Of a DNA stretch of 40,108 nt, positions 24,116 through 32,459 are shown piece by piece. Under the pieces are notes generated by a model. That model was not told where the DNA came from and did not search any database. It was given only the letters and a program-made list of their open reading frames with translations. The first letter of the stretch is position 1, and each line of letters starts with the position of its first letter. Position numbers and translations under genes: made by a program. Origin of the DNA: UMGS1312 sp964631595. GTDB taxonomy: Bacteria; Bacillota; Clostridia; Oscillospirales; CAG-272. The DNA lies in contig CAZVXL010000015.1 in the NCBI GenBank assembly GCA_964631595.1, positions 1-40,108 on the forward strand, in the 5' to 3' direction.

Positions 24116-25510
24116 TTACAGACCCATATCCTGTACGTACAGCGTGCGTACCTTGTCCTCGGAGTCGGGGTTATTTCGCTTCTCAAGGAATTTGGAGGCG
24201 ACCTGCGGGAACAGGGCGTAGCTGAGCACGTCCTCGTCGGAGTGTGCAAGCTCACCTGCCTCGGCACGGTATTTCTCCAGCTCCGGCTCAAGAAGATCTG
24301 CGGGACGGCAGGTTATCACCTCGTCATCACCGATGGCCTTGCGGCGAACCTCCTCGTTCACGGGGGCGGGCAGTGCACCGTACTCACCGCGAAGAAGTCC
24401 CTTCGATTCCTTGGGGATCATTTTGTATCTCTCACCGACCAGCACGTTCATGACCGCCTGTGTGCCGACGATCTGGCTCGTGGGGGTGACAAGGGGCGGA
24501 TATCCGAAATCCTCTCTGACTCTCGGAACCTCGGCAAGAACGTCGTACAGCTTATCCTCCGCACCTGCCTGCTTGAGCTGGGAGAGAAGATTTGAGAGCA
24601 TACCGCCGGGTACCTGATAGAGCAGGGTGTTCGGATCTACGTTGAGCACCTTGGGATCAAGCGTGCCCTCTGCCTTCATGCGCTCTGCAACACCGCGGAA
24701 ATGTGCGGCGGCGGCACTCATCTTTTGGAGGCTCAGTCCGGTGCTTCTCTCGGTGTTTGCAAGCGTAGCCACAAGAGACTCGGTCGCGGGCTGAGATGTT
24801 CCGTTTGCAAAGGGAGAGAGCGCACAGTCAACAATGTCAACGCCCGCCATGGCTGCCATCATGTTTGTCATATCTCCGATGCCGGCGGTGTTGTGGGTGT
24901 GAAGATGGATCGGTACGCCGATCTTCGCCTTCAATGCCTTAACGAGGCTGAATGCATCGTAAGGCAGAAGCAGATTCGCCATATCCTTGATGCAGATAAC
25001 GTCGGCGCCGGCTTCCTCAAGTCTTGCGGCAAGATCTACAAAGTACTCCTCGTTGTGGACAGGGCTGACAGTGTAGCTGATCGCCGCCTCGCATATGCCG
25101 CCGTATTCCTTTATGGCTTTCATTGCGCGGCTCATGTTGCGGATATCGTTGAGGGCATCGAATACGCGGACTACGTCAATTCCGTTTTCGATGGATTTGC
25201 GAACGAAGGCATCAACAACGTCATCGGCGTAATGCTTGTAGCCGAGAAGATTCTGTCCGCGAAGAAGCATCTGGAGCTTGGTCTTGGGCATTGCGGCCTT
25301 GAGAGCGCGAAGTCGCTCCCACGGATCCTCGTTCAGGAATCTCATGCAGGCGTCAAAGGTTGCGCCGCCCCAGCATTCGAGAGACCAGTATCCGATATCG
25401 TCGAGTATCTCACAGGCGGGAAGCATATCTTCAAGCTTCATGCGCGTAGCGGCCTGTGACTGGTGAGCATCGCGCAGTATTGTATCGGTAATAAACAGCT
25501 TGTTTGCCAT
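24116..25510 (-). CDS. oadA: Oxaloacetate decarboxylase alpha subunit (carboxyltransferase)
   Basis: Transfers the carboxyl group of oxaloacetate to carrier-bound biotin, releasing pyruvate. 464 residues: a TIM-barrel carboxyltransferase domain beginning ITDTILRDAHQSQAATRM, metal-site HLHTHNTAG, then the PYC_OADA domain (LYQVPGGMLSNL, DFGYPPLVTPTSQIVGTQA). There is no C-terminal biotin domain; the biotin carrier is encoded separately in the same operon. ATG 25510 is chosen for the GGAAGGA site. With beta and gamma subunits alongside, the Na+-pumping decarboxylase role is favoured over pyruvate carboxylase subunit B, which has the same fold. Last gene of the operon. Confidence 0.92.
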   Translation of the reverse strand: MANKLFITDTILRDAHQSQAATRMKLEDMLPACEILDDIGYWSLECWGGATFDACMRFLNEDPWERLRALKAAMPKTKLQMLLRGQNLLGYKHYADDVVDAFVRKSIENGIDVVRVFDALNDIRNMSRAMKAIKEYGGICEAAISYTVSPVHNEEYFVDLAARLEEAGADVICIKDMANLLLPYDAFSLVKALKAKIGVPIHLHTHNTAGIGDMTNMMAAMAGVDIVDCALSPFANGTSQPATESLVATLANTERSTGLSLQKMSAAAAHFRGVAERMKAEGTLDPKVLNVDPNTLLYQVPGGMLSNLLSQLKQAGAEDKLYDVLAEVPRVREDFGYPPLVTPTSQIVGTQAVMNVLVGERYKMIPKESKGLLRGEYGALPAPVNEEVRRKAIGDDEVITCRPADLLEPELEKYRAEAGELAHSDEDVLSYALFPQVASKFLEKRNNPDSEDKVRTLYVQDMGL

Positions 25511-25555
25511 TATTTCTATCCTTCCATTAAATCGGGACAAATCCCCGTATGTATT

Positions 25556-27049
25556 TTATCCGAACAGTGCGATAAGTACACCTGCGGCGATCGCGGAGCC
25601 GATAACTCCCGCCACATTCGGACCCATAGCGTGCATAAGCAGGAAATTTTTGGGATTCTCCTTCTGTCCGACGACCTGAGAAACTCTTGCCGCCATGGGA
25701 ACGGCGGAAACTCCGGCAGAGCCGATAAGGGGATTGATCTTGTTCTTCAGGAACAGGTTCATGAACTTTGCGAGAAGTACGCCGCCGGCTGTACCCATGC
25801 TGAATGCGACAACACCCATTACTATAATGAGGATCGTGCGGAGGCTGAGGAAGGTTCCGGCTGTGGCGGTCGCGCCGACCGATATTCCGAGGAATATCGT
25901 GACGATGTTCATAAGCTCGTTCTGAACTGTCTTCGACAGGCGCTCCGTAACTCCGCACTCCTTCAAGAGGTTACCGAGCATGAGGGAGGCCACAAGAGGA
26001 GCCGCCGACGGAACAAGCAGGGATACGAATACCACAACAACAAAGGGAAAGATGATCTTCTCACGCTTTGATACGGGGCGAAGCTCATTCATGACGATGC
26101 AACGCTCCTCCTTAGTGGTGAGAAGCTTCATGATAGGCGGCTGGATAACGGGCACAAGCGCCATATATGAGTATGCGGCAACGGCGATGGGACCGAGAAG
26201 GTCGGGAGCCAAAAGCGTTGTTACAAATATCGCCGTGGGGCCGTCCGCACCGCCGATTATGCCGATAGATGCCGCCTCCGCCTCGGAGAACATACCGGAG
26301 AGCCTTGCACAGGCAAAGGTCATGAAAATTCCGAGCTGAGCGGCAGCGCCGAGCAGCAGGCTCTTGGGATTTGCGATCAGCGGGCCGAAATCCGTCATTG
26401 CGCCGACACCAATGAAGATAAGGCAGGGGTAAATGCCGAGCTTTACGCCGAGGTACAGATAATCTATGAGACCCGCCGTGATGCTCTTGCCCACGGTCAG
26501 CGTGTCAAGTATGTTTTGACCTACACCGGCGTCCTTGAGATTTGCGATGATCTCGGGGGTGACCTTACCGCCGCCGAACAGCTCCCAGTTTACGTGACCG
26601 CCGGCAAAGAGCGCCTCATGGTACATCTCCGCACCGGGGAGATTCGTAAGGAGCATACCGAATGCGATGGGGAGCAAAAGAAGCGGCTCAAATTTCTTGA
26701 CGATGGCAAGAAACATGAGGAAGAACGAGATGAGAAGCATTATGATCGACTTGTACTGACCGGTGGCAAACATCGTATAAAAGCCAGTCTGCTTCAGGAA
26801 ATTGACAACAGCCTCGCCTATGCCGACCGCGCCGTCATCTTCCTCCTCCGCCGACTTGATCTCGTCGTCATCGGCGGTATCAAGCTCGGAGTTGTCGAAG
26901 ACCACGACCTTTGTATCGTCTGCCGAGGCATCGGTCTTCTCGGCGGCAAATACGGTGTTGCCGGATATGAGAAGGGTGAGGGCAAGCATTATTGCCGCAA
27001 GGCAAAAGAATTTGCGAAAAAGTGAAGGATTTTTATCAGTGCACAACAT
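25556..27049 (-). CDS. oadB: Sodium-pumping decarboxylase beta subunit
   Basis: Membrane subunit that decarboxylates carboxybiotin and exports Na+. The core matches OadB closely: KKFEPLLLLPIAFG, FIGVGAMTDFGPLIANP, the Na+-site GGADGPTAIF (Asp269), AAYSYMALVPVIQPPIMK and the C-terminal INPLIGSAGVSAVPMAARVSQ. At 497 residues it is about 60 longer than classical OadB (about 433) because of an N-terminal extension: a signal-like hydrophobic segment (about 15-36, ending VFAAE) and an acidic stretch (about 37-73). ATG 27049 has AAGGA eight bases upstream. Third gene of the operon. Confidence 0.93.
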   Translation of the reverse strand: MLCTDKNPSLFRKFFCLAAIMLALTLLISGNTVFAAEKTDASADDTKVVVFDNSELDTADDDEIKSAEEEDDGAVGIGEAVVNFLKQTGFYTMFATGQYKSIIMLLISFFLMFLAIVKKFEPLLLLPIAFGMLLTNLPGAEMYHEALFAGGHVNWELFGGGKVTPEIIANLKDAGVGQNILDTLTVGKSITAGLIDYLYLGVKLGIYPCLIFIGVGAMTDFGPLIANPKSLLLGAAAQLGIFMTFACARLSGMFSEAEAASIGIIGGADGPTAIFVTTLLAPDLLGPIAVAAYSYMALVPVIQPPIMKLLTTKEERCIVMNELRPVSKREKIIFPFVVVVFVSLLVPSAAPLVASLMLGNLLKECGVTERLSKTVQNELMNIVTIFLGISVGATATAGTFLSLRTILIIVMGVVAFSMGTAGGVLLAKFMNLFLKNKINPLIGSAGVSAVPMAARVSQVVGQKENPKNFLLMHAMGPNVAGVIGSAIAAGVLIALFG

Positions 27050-27081
27050 AATATAGTCCTTTCGGCTGCTCGGACGGCAGA

Positions 27082-27465
27082 TTACGCGATGGTGCAGAGA
27101 ACAGCACCGGTGTCAACAGACGAGCCCTTTGTCGTACCGACGGACGTGACAGTACCGTCTACGGGGGACATGATCTCGTTCTCCATCTTCATTGCCTCAA
27201 GAATAAAGAGGACCTGACCTGCCTTTACGGTATCACCTACGGCGACGTTTACGGAAAGGATCGTGCCGGGCATGGGAGCGGCGATGGTCTCACCCTCTCC
27301 GGATGCTACGGGAGCTGCGGCGGGTGTGGGAGCGGCTGCGGGCGCAGGAGCTGCGGCAGGAGTTGCAGGAGCAGCAGGAGCTGCGGCCTTTACCTCAGCC
27401 TCGCTTGCGACCTCGATCTCGACCTGATACATGGTTCCGTTTACAGATACATTGTACTTTTTCAT
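27082..27465 (-). CDS. Biotin carboxyl carrier protein of the decarboxylase
   Basis: 127-residue swinging-arm protein. An N-terminal segment (MKKYNVSVNGTMYQVEIE) is followed by a flexible Ala/Pro linker (about 30-55) and a biotinyl domain with the biotin-lysine motif EAMKMEN near 88-94. It carries CO2 from the alpha subunit to the membrane beta subunit; the separate gene replaces the C-terminal biotin domain of fused OadA. ATG 27465 is preceded by GAGG. It lies between oadG and oadB. Confidence 0.93.
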   Translation of the reverse strand: MKKYNVSVNGTMYQVEIEVASEAEVKAAAPAAPATPAAAPAPAAAPTPAAAPVASGEGETIAAPMPGTILSVNVAVGDTVKAGQVLFILEAMKMENEIMSPVDGTVTSVGTTKGSSVDTGAVLCTIA

Positions 27466-27502
27466 TTTTGATACCTCATTCCGACTGTGCGGAAGCCTTT
27501 CT

Positions 27503-27793
27503 TTAGTTGATTTTTTTGAGAGACAGAATTTTGATCGCGGAGACGTCTTCGCCAAGCTCCTCCGCAATGACCGCGGATACGGCGGCGATGATCTCACTTC
27601 TCGGCGCGGGATCCGGAGACCTCGCGGGATTCGGAGCCTTTGCGCTCGGCACGGATGTGACATTGCTCGGATTGGCACTGCGATTTTCGGAGATCGCTAC
27701 AAGGATGCCCATGATCTTGCACAGGAGCACGATGCAGATAAGCCCCGCAAACACGATAGCCAGCCCAAGAAAGATGACAATACCGGTATTCAT
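27503..27793 (-). CDS. oadG: Oxaloacetate decarboxylase gamma subunit
   Basis: Small membrane anchor of the decarboxylase. About 96 residues: one N-terminal membrane helix (TGIVIFLGLAIVFAGLICIV), a polar Pro/Ala linker and a C-terminal segment SEIIAAVSAVIAEELGED typical of the OadG family. The start at ATG 27793 is tentative: no good ribosome-binding site is visible, and in-frame GTG or TTG codons lie 5-14 codons upstream. First gene of the four-gene operon. Confidence 0.82.
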   Translation of the reverse strand: MNTGIVIFLGLAIVFAGLICIVLLCKIMGILVAISENRSANPSNVTSVPSAKAPNPARSPDPAPRSEIIAAVSAVIAEELGEDVSAIKILSLKKIN

Positions 27794-27902
27794 TTGAAGC
27801 ACACTCACTTTCTCTTGATTTATTGTATACCGCAATACGGTAGAAAAGCGGTAAAATGAGGATAGATCGGAGATGAGTATTCCCCAAAATTCCTCATTTT
27901 AC

Positions 27903-27911
27903 ATTATATCA
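27903..27911 (-). promoter_or_regulatory. Extended -10 promoter of the oad operon
   Basis: TGATATAAT on the minus strand (27911-27903), about 110 bases upstream of oadG. The -35 region is AT-rich without a clear TTGACA; the extended -10 may compensate. Confidence 0.55.
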
Positions 27912-28025
27912 CAAAAATCAAAAATATTCCATATTTTTTGAAAAATAAAATTGCCGATTAACCGAATTTGCAAAGCTCGACCGCAAAGCCGGTCGGACGG
28001 GGAGGGTAACCGACGGAATACGGGT

Positions 28026-28071
28026 AAAAAGCGGCTCAAGGGAGGTGGTCGCGGCGACCTCCTCCCTTGAG
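28026..28071 (-). terminator. Terminator after mazF
   Basis: Long inverted repeat: CTCAAGGGAGG (28035-28045) with CCTCCCTTGAG (28061-28071, small internal mismatch region) and an inner GTCG/CGAC pair. On the minus strand a TTTTT tract follows after CCGC (28030-28026). It is 20 bases after the mazF stop. Confidence 0.7.
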
Positions 28072-28091
28072 ATGTCTGCTTGTGCAGATGC

Positions 28092-28490
28092 TTAAAATGC
28101 TGCCGGAACAGTATTTACGGCGGCGGCATTACCCGTTGCGGATGTACCTCCGAGCCCGAAGCTTACCGATATCGCATCGTTGACCTCCCGCATAACGGAA
28201 TCGTCAAGATGCCCCATTTTTTCTTTAAGGCGTTTTTTGTCGATAGTACGGACTTGCTCCAAAAGGATCACGGAATCCTTTTGAAGTCCGACCTTGCTTG
28301 CGTATACGTCTATGTGGGTAGGCAGACGAGCCTTGCTCATTTTGCTTGTGATCGCGGCGGCGATGACGGTGGGACTGTGCTTGTTGCCCACGTCATTTTG
28401 AATAATGAGAACGGGGCGCAGACCGCCCTGCTCACTTCCCACGACCGGACTGAGATCCGCATAATAAATGTCTCCGCGTCTGACATTCAC
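28092..28490 (-). CDS. mazF: MazF/PemK-type endoribonuclease toxin
   Basis: Sequence-specific mRNA-cleaving toxin of the MazF/EndoA family. 132 residues; the family blocks VRRGDIYYADLSPVVGSEQGG, RPVLIIQND, PTVIAAAITSK and KDSVILLEQVRTIDK are intact, including the conserved Arg and Thr of the active site. The start is GTG 28490, since an upstream ATG in another frame stops after four codons at a GTGA overlap. Unusual: an Ala/Gly/Thr-rich tail of about 15 residues, and no antitoxin gene directly upstream. A perfect 16-bp palindrome lies in the leader. Confidence 0.92.
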   Translation of the reverse strand: MNVRRGDIYYADLSPVVGSEQGGLRPVLIIQNDVGNKHSPTVIAAAITSKMSKARLPTHIDVYASKVGLQKDSVILLEQVRTIDKKRLKEKMGHLDDSVMREVNDAISVSFGLGGTSATGNAAAVNTVPAAF

Positions 28491-28521
28491 GATGGTTTCA
28501 TTCCTTTCCTTTGCATATCCT

Positions 28522-28537
28522 CTGCGGTATACCGCAG
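28522..28537. promoter_or_regulatory. 16-bp palindrome upstream of mazF
   Basis: CTGCGGTATACCGCAG is perfectly palindromic, 32 bases upstream of the mazF start and just downstream of the AT-rich TAATAATAATA stretch that could serve as a -10. It is a candidate operator. Confidence 0.5.
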
Positions 28538-28735
28538 CTACGGTATTATTATTACCCGAAACGGCGGATATTAAACACCGAAGAACGATTCGGACACCGC
28601 AATATCAGTTTATGCAGGCGGGACGGCAGTGGGAATACCGATGCGTGATGCGCCGAGCGGAAGCTTTGGGGGCGGGAGGGAGATTCCCAGATCAGCCCTG
28701 CGTCGGAATCGGGGATATCCCACGTGGCGGAGATA
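28538..28735. other. Non-coding stretch upstream of mazF
   Basis: The mazF to ugpC-type gene interval is 307 bases. Apart from the palindrome and the ATPase terminator it holds an AT-rich promoter-like zone near 28541-28555 and no frame with a credible start or family match. No antitoxin is visible on either strand. Confidence 0.6.
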
Positions 28736-28767
28736 CAAAAAGGTCGTGTACCGAGGTACACGACCTT
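28736..28767 (-). terminator. Terminator after the sugar ABC ATPase gene
   Basis: Perfect 12-bp stem AAGGTCGTGTAC (28740-28751) with GTACACGACCTT (28756-28767) around a four-base loop, followed on the minus strand by TTTTT. Confidence 0.92.
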
Positions 28768-28797
28768 TATATTTGTAAGAGGCTTGAGAGACGAGAA

Positions 28798-29910
28798 TCA
28801 GTGAACGATGAATCTCTCGGTATCCTTATCAAAGAGGTGGATACGGCTCATCTCAAGAGCGACCTTGATCTTGTCGCCTGCTCTTGCAGTGCTTCTGGAG
28901 GAAACGCGTGCGATCATGTTCTGCTCCTCAAAGGAGAGGTAGAGGTAGATCTCCGCACCCATAAGCTCTGTTACCTCAACATCTGTTTCGATAACGCTGT
29001 CGGGCATTGCGGCGATGTACTGCTCCTCGTCATGGATGCACTCGGGACGGATTCCCGCGATAACGTCCTTGCCGATGTAATCCTTGATCATGGGATCGGA
29101 TGCCTTGTCGGCGGGAAGCTTCAGAGAAGAATCGCCGATGTTCAGATAGATGTCGTTGCCCTTCTGCTCAAGAGAGCCGTTGAGGAAGTTCATCTGAGGA
29201 GTTCCGATAAATCCTGCAACAAAGAGGTTTACGGGCTTGTCGTAGAGGTTCTGAGGAGTATCTACCTGCTGGATAAGTCCGTCCTTCATAACAACGATAC
29301 GGGAAGCCATGGTCATAGCCTCGACCTGATCGTGAGTTACGTATACAAAGGTGGTACCTACTCTCTGGTGGATCTTTGTAAGCTCGGTTCTCATCGCTGC
29401 ACGGAGCTTTGCATCAAGGTTGGAGAGAGGCTCATCGAGAAGGAATACCTGAGGGTTACGCACGATGGCACGTCCGAGCGCAACACGCTGCTTCTGACCA
29501 CCGGACAGAGCCTTGGGGCGTCTGTCGAGAAGGTGAGTGATGTCGAGGATACGAGCTGCCTCCTCAACGCGGCGCTTGATCTCCTCCTTGGGAGTCTTTC
29601 TGAGCTTCAGACCGAATGCCATGTTGTCAAATACGGTCATGTGAGGGTACAGAGCGTAGTTCTGGAACACCATCGCGATATCACGATCCTTAGGTGCAAC
29701 GTCGTTTACGAGACGGTCGCCGATGAACAGCTCACCGTCGGAGATCTCCTCAAGACCTGCGATCATACGAAGCGTGGTGGTCTTTCCGCAACCCGAAGGG
29801 CCGACGAGAATAAGGAATTCCTTGTCCTTGACCTCAAGGCAGAAGTCGGAAACCGCGGTAACACCGCCGGCGTACTTCTTGTAAATATGCTTGAATGACA
29901 AACTTGCCAT
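28798..29910 (-). CDS. Sugar ABC transporter ATPase (UgpC/MsmK/MalK type)
   Basis: 370-residue ATPase that energises carbohydrate importers. Walker A GPSGCGKTTT (about 37-46), the Q-loop VFQNYALYPHMTV, signature LSGGQKQR, Walker B VFLLDEPLSNLDA and the H-loop VTHDQ, then C-terminal TOBE/OB regulatory domains from about residue 240. It is a lone gene with its own promoter and terminator and no permease or binding-protein genes nearby. In Firmicutes such stand-alone MsmK-type ATPases often serve several sugar importers, so a shared role is inferred. GGAGG precedes the ATG. Codon use suggests high expression. Confidence 0.93.
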   Translation of the reverse strand: MASLSFKHIYKKYAGGVTAVSDFCLEVKDKEFLILVGPSGCGKTTTLRMIAGLEEISDGELFIGDRLVNDVAPKDRDIAMVFQNYALYPHMTVFDNMAFGLKLRKTPKEEIKRRVEEAARILDITHLLDRRPKALSGGQKQRVALGRAIVRNPQVFLLDEPLSNLDAKLRAAMRTELTKIHQRVGTTFVYVTHDQVEAMTMASRIVVMKDGLIQQVDTPQNLYDKPVNLFVAGFIGTPQMNFLNGSLEQKGNDIYLNIGDSSLKLPADKASDPMIKDYIGKDVIAGIRPECIHDEEQYIAAMPDSVIETDVEVTELMGAEIYLYLSFEEQNMIARVSSRSTARAGDKIKVALEMSRIHLFDKDTERFIVH

Positions 29911-29971
29911 TGATATATCCTCCGATATAATCTAAAAATTTGCGGAAAATACCGCTTATATCCTGTCCTAT

Positions 29972-29980
29972 ATTATATCA
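29972..29980 (-). promoter_or_regulatory. Extended -10 promoter of the sugar ATPase gene
   Basis: TGATATAAT on the minus strand (29980-29972), about 60 bases upstream of the gene. The -35 position (TTCCAT) is weak. Confidence 0.55.
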
Positions 29981-30096
29981 AATTCTCACGGCAAATGGAA
30001 GAGTCTTTTCCTCCAAAATTTACGGCTGTGCTTTGTGCAGATTGTATACCGCGTTCAAAAAATTTACACACAAAAAGCGGTTTGGGTTTCAAAGTT

Positions 30097-30113
30097 CTCT
30101 AATATTATTAGAG
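30097..30113. other. AT-rich inverted repeat after csaB
   Basis: CTCTAATA-T-TATTAGAG is a perfect 8-bp inverted repeat 22 bases beyond the csaB stop. There is no T tract on the minus strand; TTTTT follows on the plus strand. It may be a weak terminator or binding site. Confidence 0.4.
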
Positions 30114-30134
30114 CCTATTTTTCCGTCCCGTGCC

Positions 30135-31283
30135 TCACCCGCTTTGCGGCGGATCCAGAAGGGCGCGGAGGGCGGCATCAGTCTCATCGGCACTGCGCTC
30201 CGCGAGCTGCCTTGCCGCCTGCTCTATCGCCGCTCTGTCGCACTTGAGAGCACCCTCCGCCGCCTCAAGCACCGCACCTGCGGAAATATGCGCCGACTCT
30301 ATCGGCGCTCCGAGACCGAGCTGCTCCGATATCGCACCGATCTTCGGATCGACTGCTATTCCGACGGCGGGAGTGCCCGATATTGCGGCGTATATCATAA
30401 GGTGCAGTCGCATCGACACTGCAAGCTCGGCGCCTCGGAGCAGGGCGCATATCTCACTGCGGGAGAGATACGGAGAGATCACCGCCTCACCTCCCGTGCC
30501 CTCGGCAGCAAGCCTTGTCGGGTCGGAGTCCTCATAATTCTGCATCGGAATAAAGACGGGCGTCATATCAAAGCGGAGCATGATGGCGCGAAGCCCTCGG
30601 TACAGCTCGGACAGCCGATCGGGCGTGAGCCCCGAGCGCCGGACGGATACGGCAAAATACCGACCGCGCAAACCGAGCGGCGGGCGGTATTCACGTGCGT
30701 GTGAGAGGTGCGGAGGGTACAGCGCCGACTGAAAGACCGTATCCGGCGTGACGGTTATCCTCTCCGTCGGGATCCCGAGGCACGTGAGCGCCTCCTGCGA
30801 TTGCCTGTCGCGTACACTTATGATATCGGCGGCGGAGACGGCGGCTTTGATGAGCTTTTTCGCAAGGCTTCCTTTGACGGGGCCTATCCCGTTTGCACAT
30901 ATATATATCTTTACCCCGCACAGGCGCGCCAGCAGTATTATTCCCGTATAGTACACAAGGCTGCGCGTGCTTGTGGCATCTTGCATGAGACTGCCGCCGC
31001 CGCTGATCAAAAGTCGGGCGTACCTCAGCTCACGGAGCACCGCGAGCGGATCGAATCTTTCGATGCCGCACACGCCGTGCAGCTCGGAAAATTTCGCGGG
31101 GTTCTTGCAGAGCACCGATATCTTGATATTCGGGACAGCTCTTTTCACCGCGGCGGCGATGCAGTCGAGAGAGGCATCGTCACCGCTGTTTTCGTAGCCG
31201 AAATATCCCGATATGATAACGCCGTGCCTTGACCGAGGCTCTCCAGCGCGCCGATTAGCGAGAAAACGGTACGGAATACTCAT
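30135..31283 (-). CDS. csaB: Polysaccharide pyruvyl transferase CsaB
   Basis: Adds pyruvate ketals to secondary cell-wall polysaccharide, the ligand of SLH-domain surface proteins. 382 residues. CsaB family blocks: SGYFGYENSGDDASLDCI near 25-42, LLISGGGSLMQDATSTRSLVYY near 92-113, and the C-terminal SMRLHLMIYAAISGTPAVGIAVDPKI. Its ATG overlaps the stop of the upstream glycosyltransferase gene (ATGA). No SLH protein is encoded in the window. The first 20 residues are variable and Arg-rich, so a later start is possible. Confidence 0.92.
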   Translation of the reverse strand: MSIPYRFLANRRAGEPRSRHGVIISGYFGYENSGDDASLDCIAAAVKRAVPNIKISVLCKNPAKFSELHGVCGIERFDPLAVLRELRYARLLISGGGSLMQDATSTRSLVYYTGIILLARLCGVKIYICANGIGPVKGSLAKKLIKAAVSAADIISVRDRQSQEALTCLGIPTERITVTPDTVFQSALYPPHLSHAREYRPPLGLRGRYFAVSVRRSGLTPDRLSELYRGLRAIMLRFDMTPVFIPMQNYEDSDPTRLAAEGTGGEAVISPYLSRSEICALLRGAELAVSMRLHLMIYAAISGTPAVGIAVDPKIGAISEQLGLGAPIESAHISAGAVLEAAEGALKCDRAAIEQAARQLAERSADETDAALRALLDPPQSG

Positions 31284-32413
31284 CTGCGCCCTCCCCGCCG
31301 CCGCGATATGTCGGAGACGTAGCGGTACAGACGCTCCGCATCGTCTGCCATCTGCCCGACGGAGTACAGTCGCTTTATCACACTGCGATTGAGATCACCC
31401 ATTTTCAGAAGCTCCTCCTCTGGGCGTGAGAGCAGGTCGCACACCTCATCTGCGAGGACGGACGAATCTGCGACGGCGTTGCCGCGACAGCAGAAGTTCG
31501 TTTCTGCCGCGACGTCTTCAAGCTCGGGGGTGAAAATCCCGAGATGCCCTTGGGCACCCGACAGAATTGTCGGGACACGGCACGCCATTGCCTCCATTGC
31601 GGCTCTTGAAACTCCGACAAATACGTCGGCAAGGCTCAGCACGGCTTCGGTGTCGGTGCGCGGACCGAGAATGAATACGCAGATGCGCCCGAGGTCTCTG
31701 TTTATCTCTGCGGCAAGTCGGGCGATCCTCCCGAGCATGGAGCCGTCCCCCGCGACGAGGAGTCTTGCCGTGGGTACTGAGGACACTATCCGCGGCATTG
31801 CCTCAAGCATACGCAGTACGTGCCAAGAGGTGTCCTTCTCAAGCCTTGAGATGCACAGGATACACCTGCCGCCGCTCATATCCGGTATATCTCGAGGAAG
31901 GGCGGGAACGTGCTTCTCAAATCTGGCGGTGTCGATCCCGTTTACCGTCAGAGAGATATGCTCAGGCGGTATGCGGCAGTGCTCACTCATGTAACGGCGT
32001 ATATCCTCCGATACCGCAAGCGCATATCCGCTGCGGTCGGTCAGCATACGGAGATACCGTGCGGAATTGCAGATCCCGTGGAAGGTGGTGACGGCGGGTA
32101 TGCCGAAGCGCCGACCGAGAGCCGAGCCGATGAGGGCGGATATGCGGGAATGGGCATGGATCATGTCGAAGTGCCGATGACGGAGCATATCCGACAGCGC
32201 ATGATACGAGCGAAGCACGTCTGTCGGGGAGTGGGAGGCGAGCGGCACCTCCGTGTGTTCCGCACCGAGCGCGATGAGCCTCACCGTGAGAATACCGCCG
32301 TCGGATGCGACGGTCACGGAATGACCGCGAAGCACAAGAGCGCGGGCAAGCTCTAGAATGTGTGTTTCGGCACCGCCGATGCCCATGGCTGCCGCAAGTA
32401 AAAGAATCCTCAC
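31280..32413 (-). CDS. Glycosyltransferase family 4 protein
   Basis: 377-residue GT-B glycosyltransferase. The N-terminal GIGGAETHILELARAL motif and DMIHAHSR, and the C-terminal donor site AGDGSML, VGVSRAAMEAMACRVPTI with the acidic E-x7-E pattern, fit the GT4 group. GTG 32413 is chosen because GGAGG lies five bases upstream; an ATG six codons further upstream has no such site. It is translationally coupled to csaB, so it probably builds or modifies the same cell-wall polysaccharide. Donor and acceptor sugars are unknown. Confidence 0.88.
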   Translation of the reverse strand: MRILLLAAAMGIGGAETHILELARALVLRGHSVTVASDGGILTVRLIALGAEHTEVPLASHSPTDVLRSYHALSDMLRHRHFDMIHAHSRISALIGSALGRRFGIPAVTTFHGICNSARYLRMLTDRSGYALAVSEDIRRYMSEHCRIPPEHISLTVNGIDTARFEKHVPALPRDIPDMSGGRCILCISRLEKDTSWHVLRMLEAMPRIVSSVPTARLLVAGDGSMLGRIARLAAEINRDLGRICVFILGPRTDTEAVLSLADVFVGVSRAAMEAMACRVPTILSGAQGHLGIFTPELEDVAAETNFCCRGNAVADSSVLADEVCDLLSRPEEELLKMGDLNRSVIKRLYSVGQMADDAERLYRYVSDISRRRGGRR

Positions 32414-32430
32414 GTGTACCTCCGTACTCA

Positions 32431-32459
32431 TTGATTTTTTCGTTTCGGTGAGCTATAAT
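32431..32459 (+). promoter_or_regulatory. Sigma-A promoter of rsmF-like gene
   Basis: TTGATT (32431-32436), 17 bases, TATAAT (32454-32459). It overlaps the opposite-strand promoter described next. Confidence 0.8.

Noticed and set aside
24116..27793. Methylmalonyl-CoA or glutaconyl-CoA decarboxylase instead of oxaloacetate decarboxylase
   Set aside because: The alpha subunit is of the OadA/PYC carboxyltransferase type (ITDTILRDAHQS, HLHTHNTAG), not the acyl-CoA carboxyltransferase type.
28552..28761. 69-codon minus-strand frame upstream of mazF as an antitoxin
   Set aside because: It runs through the ATPase terminator, has no MazE, RHH or AbrB features and no ribosome-binding site.
28468..29898. 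476-codon plus-strand open frame opposite the sugar ATPase gene
   Set aside because: The minus strand encodes an intact ABC ATPase; the frame has no plausible start and also runs through a terminator.
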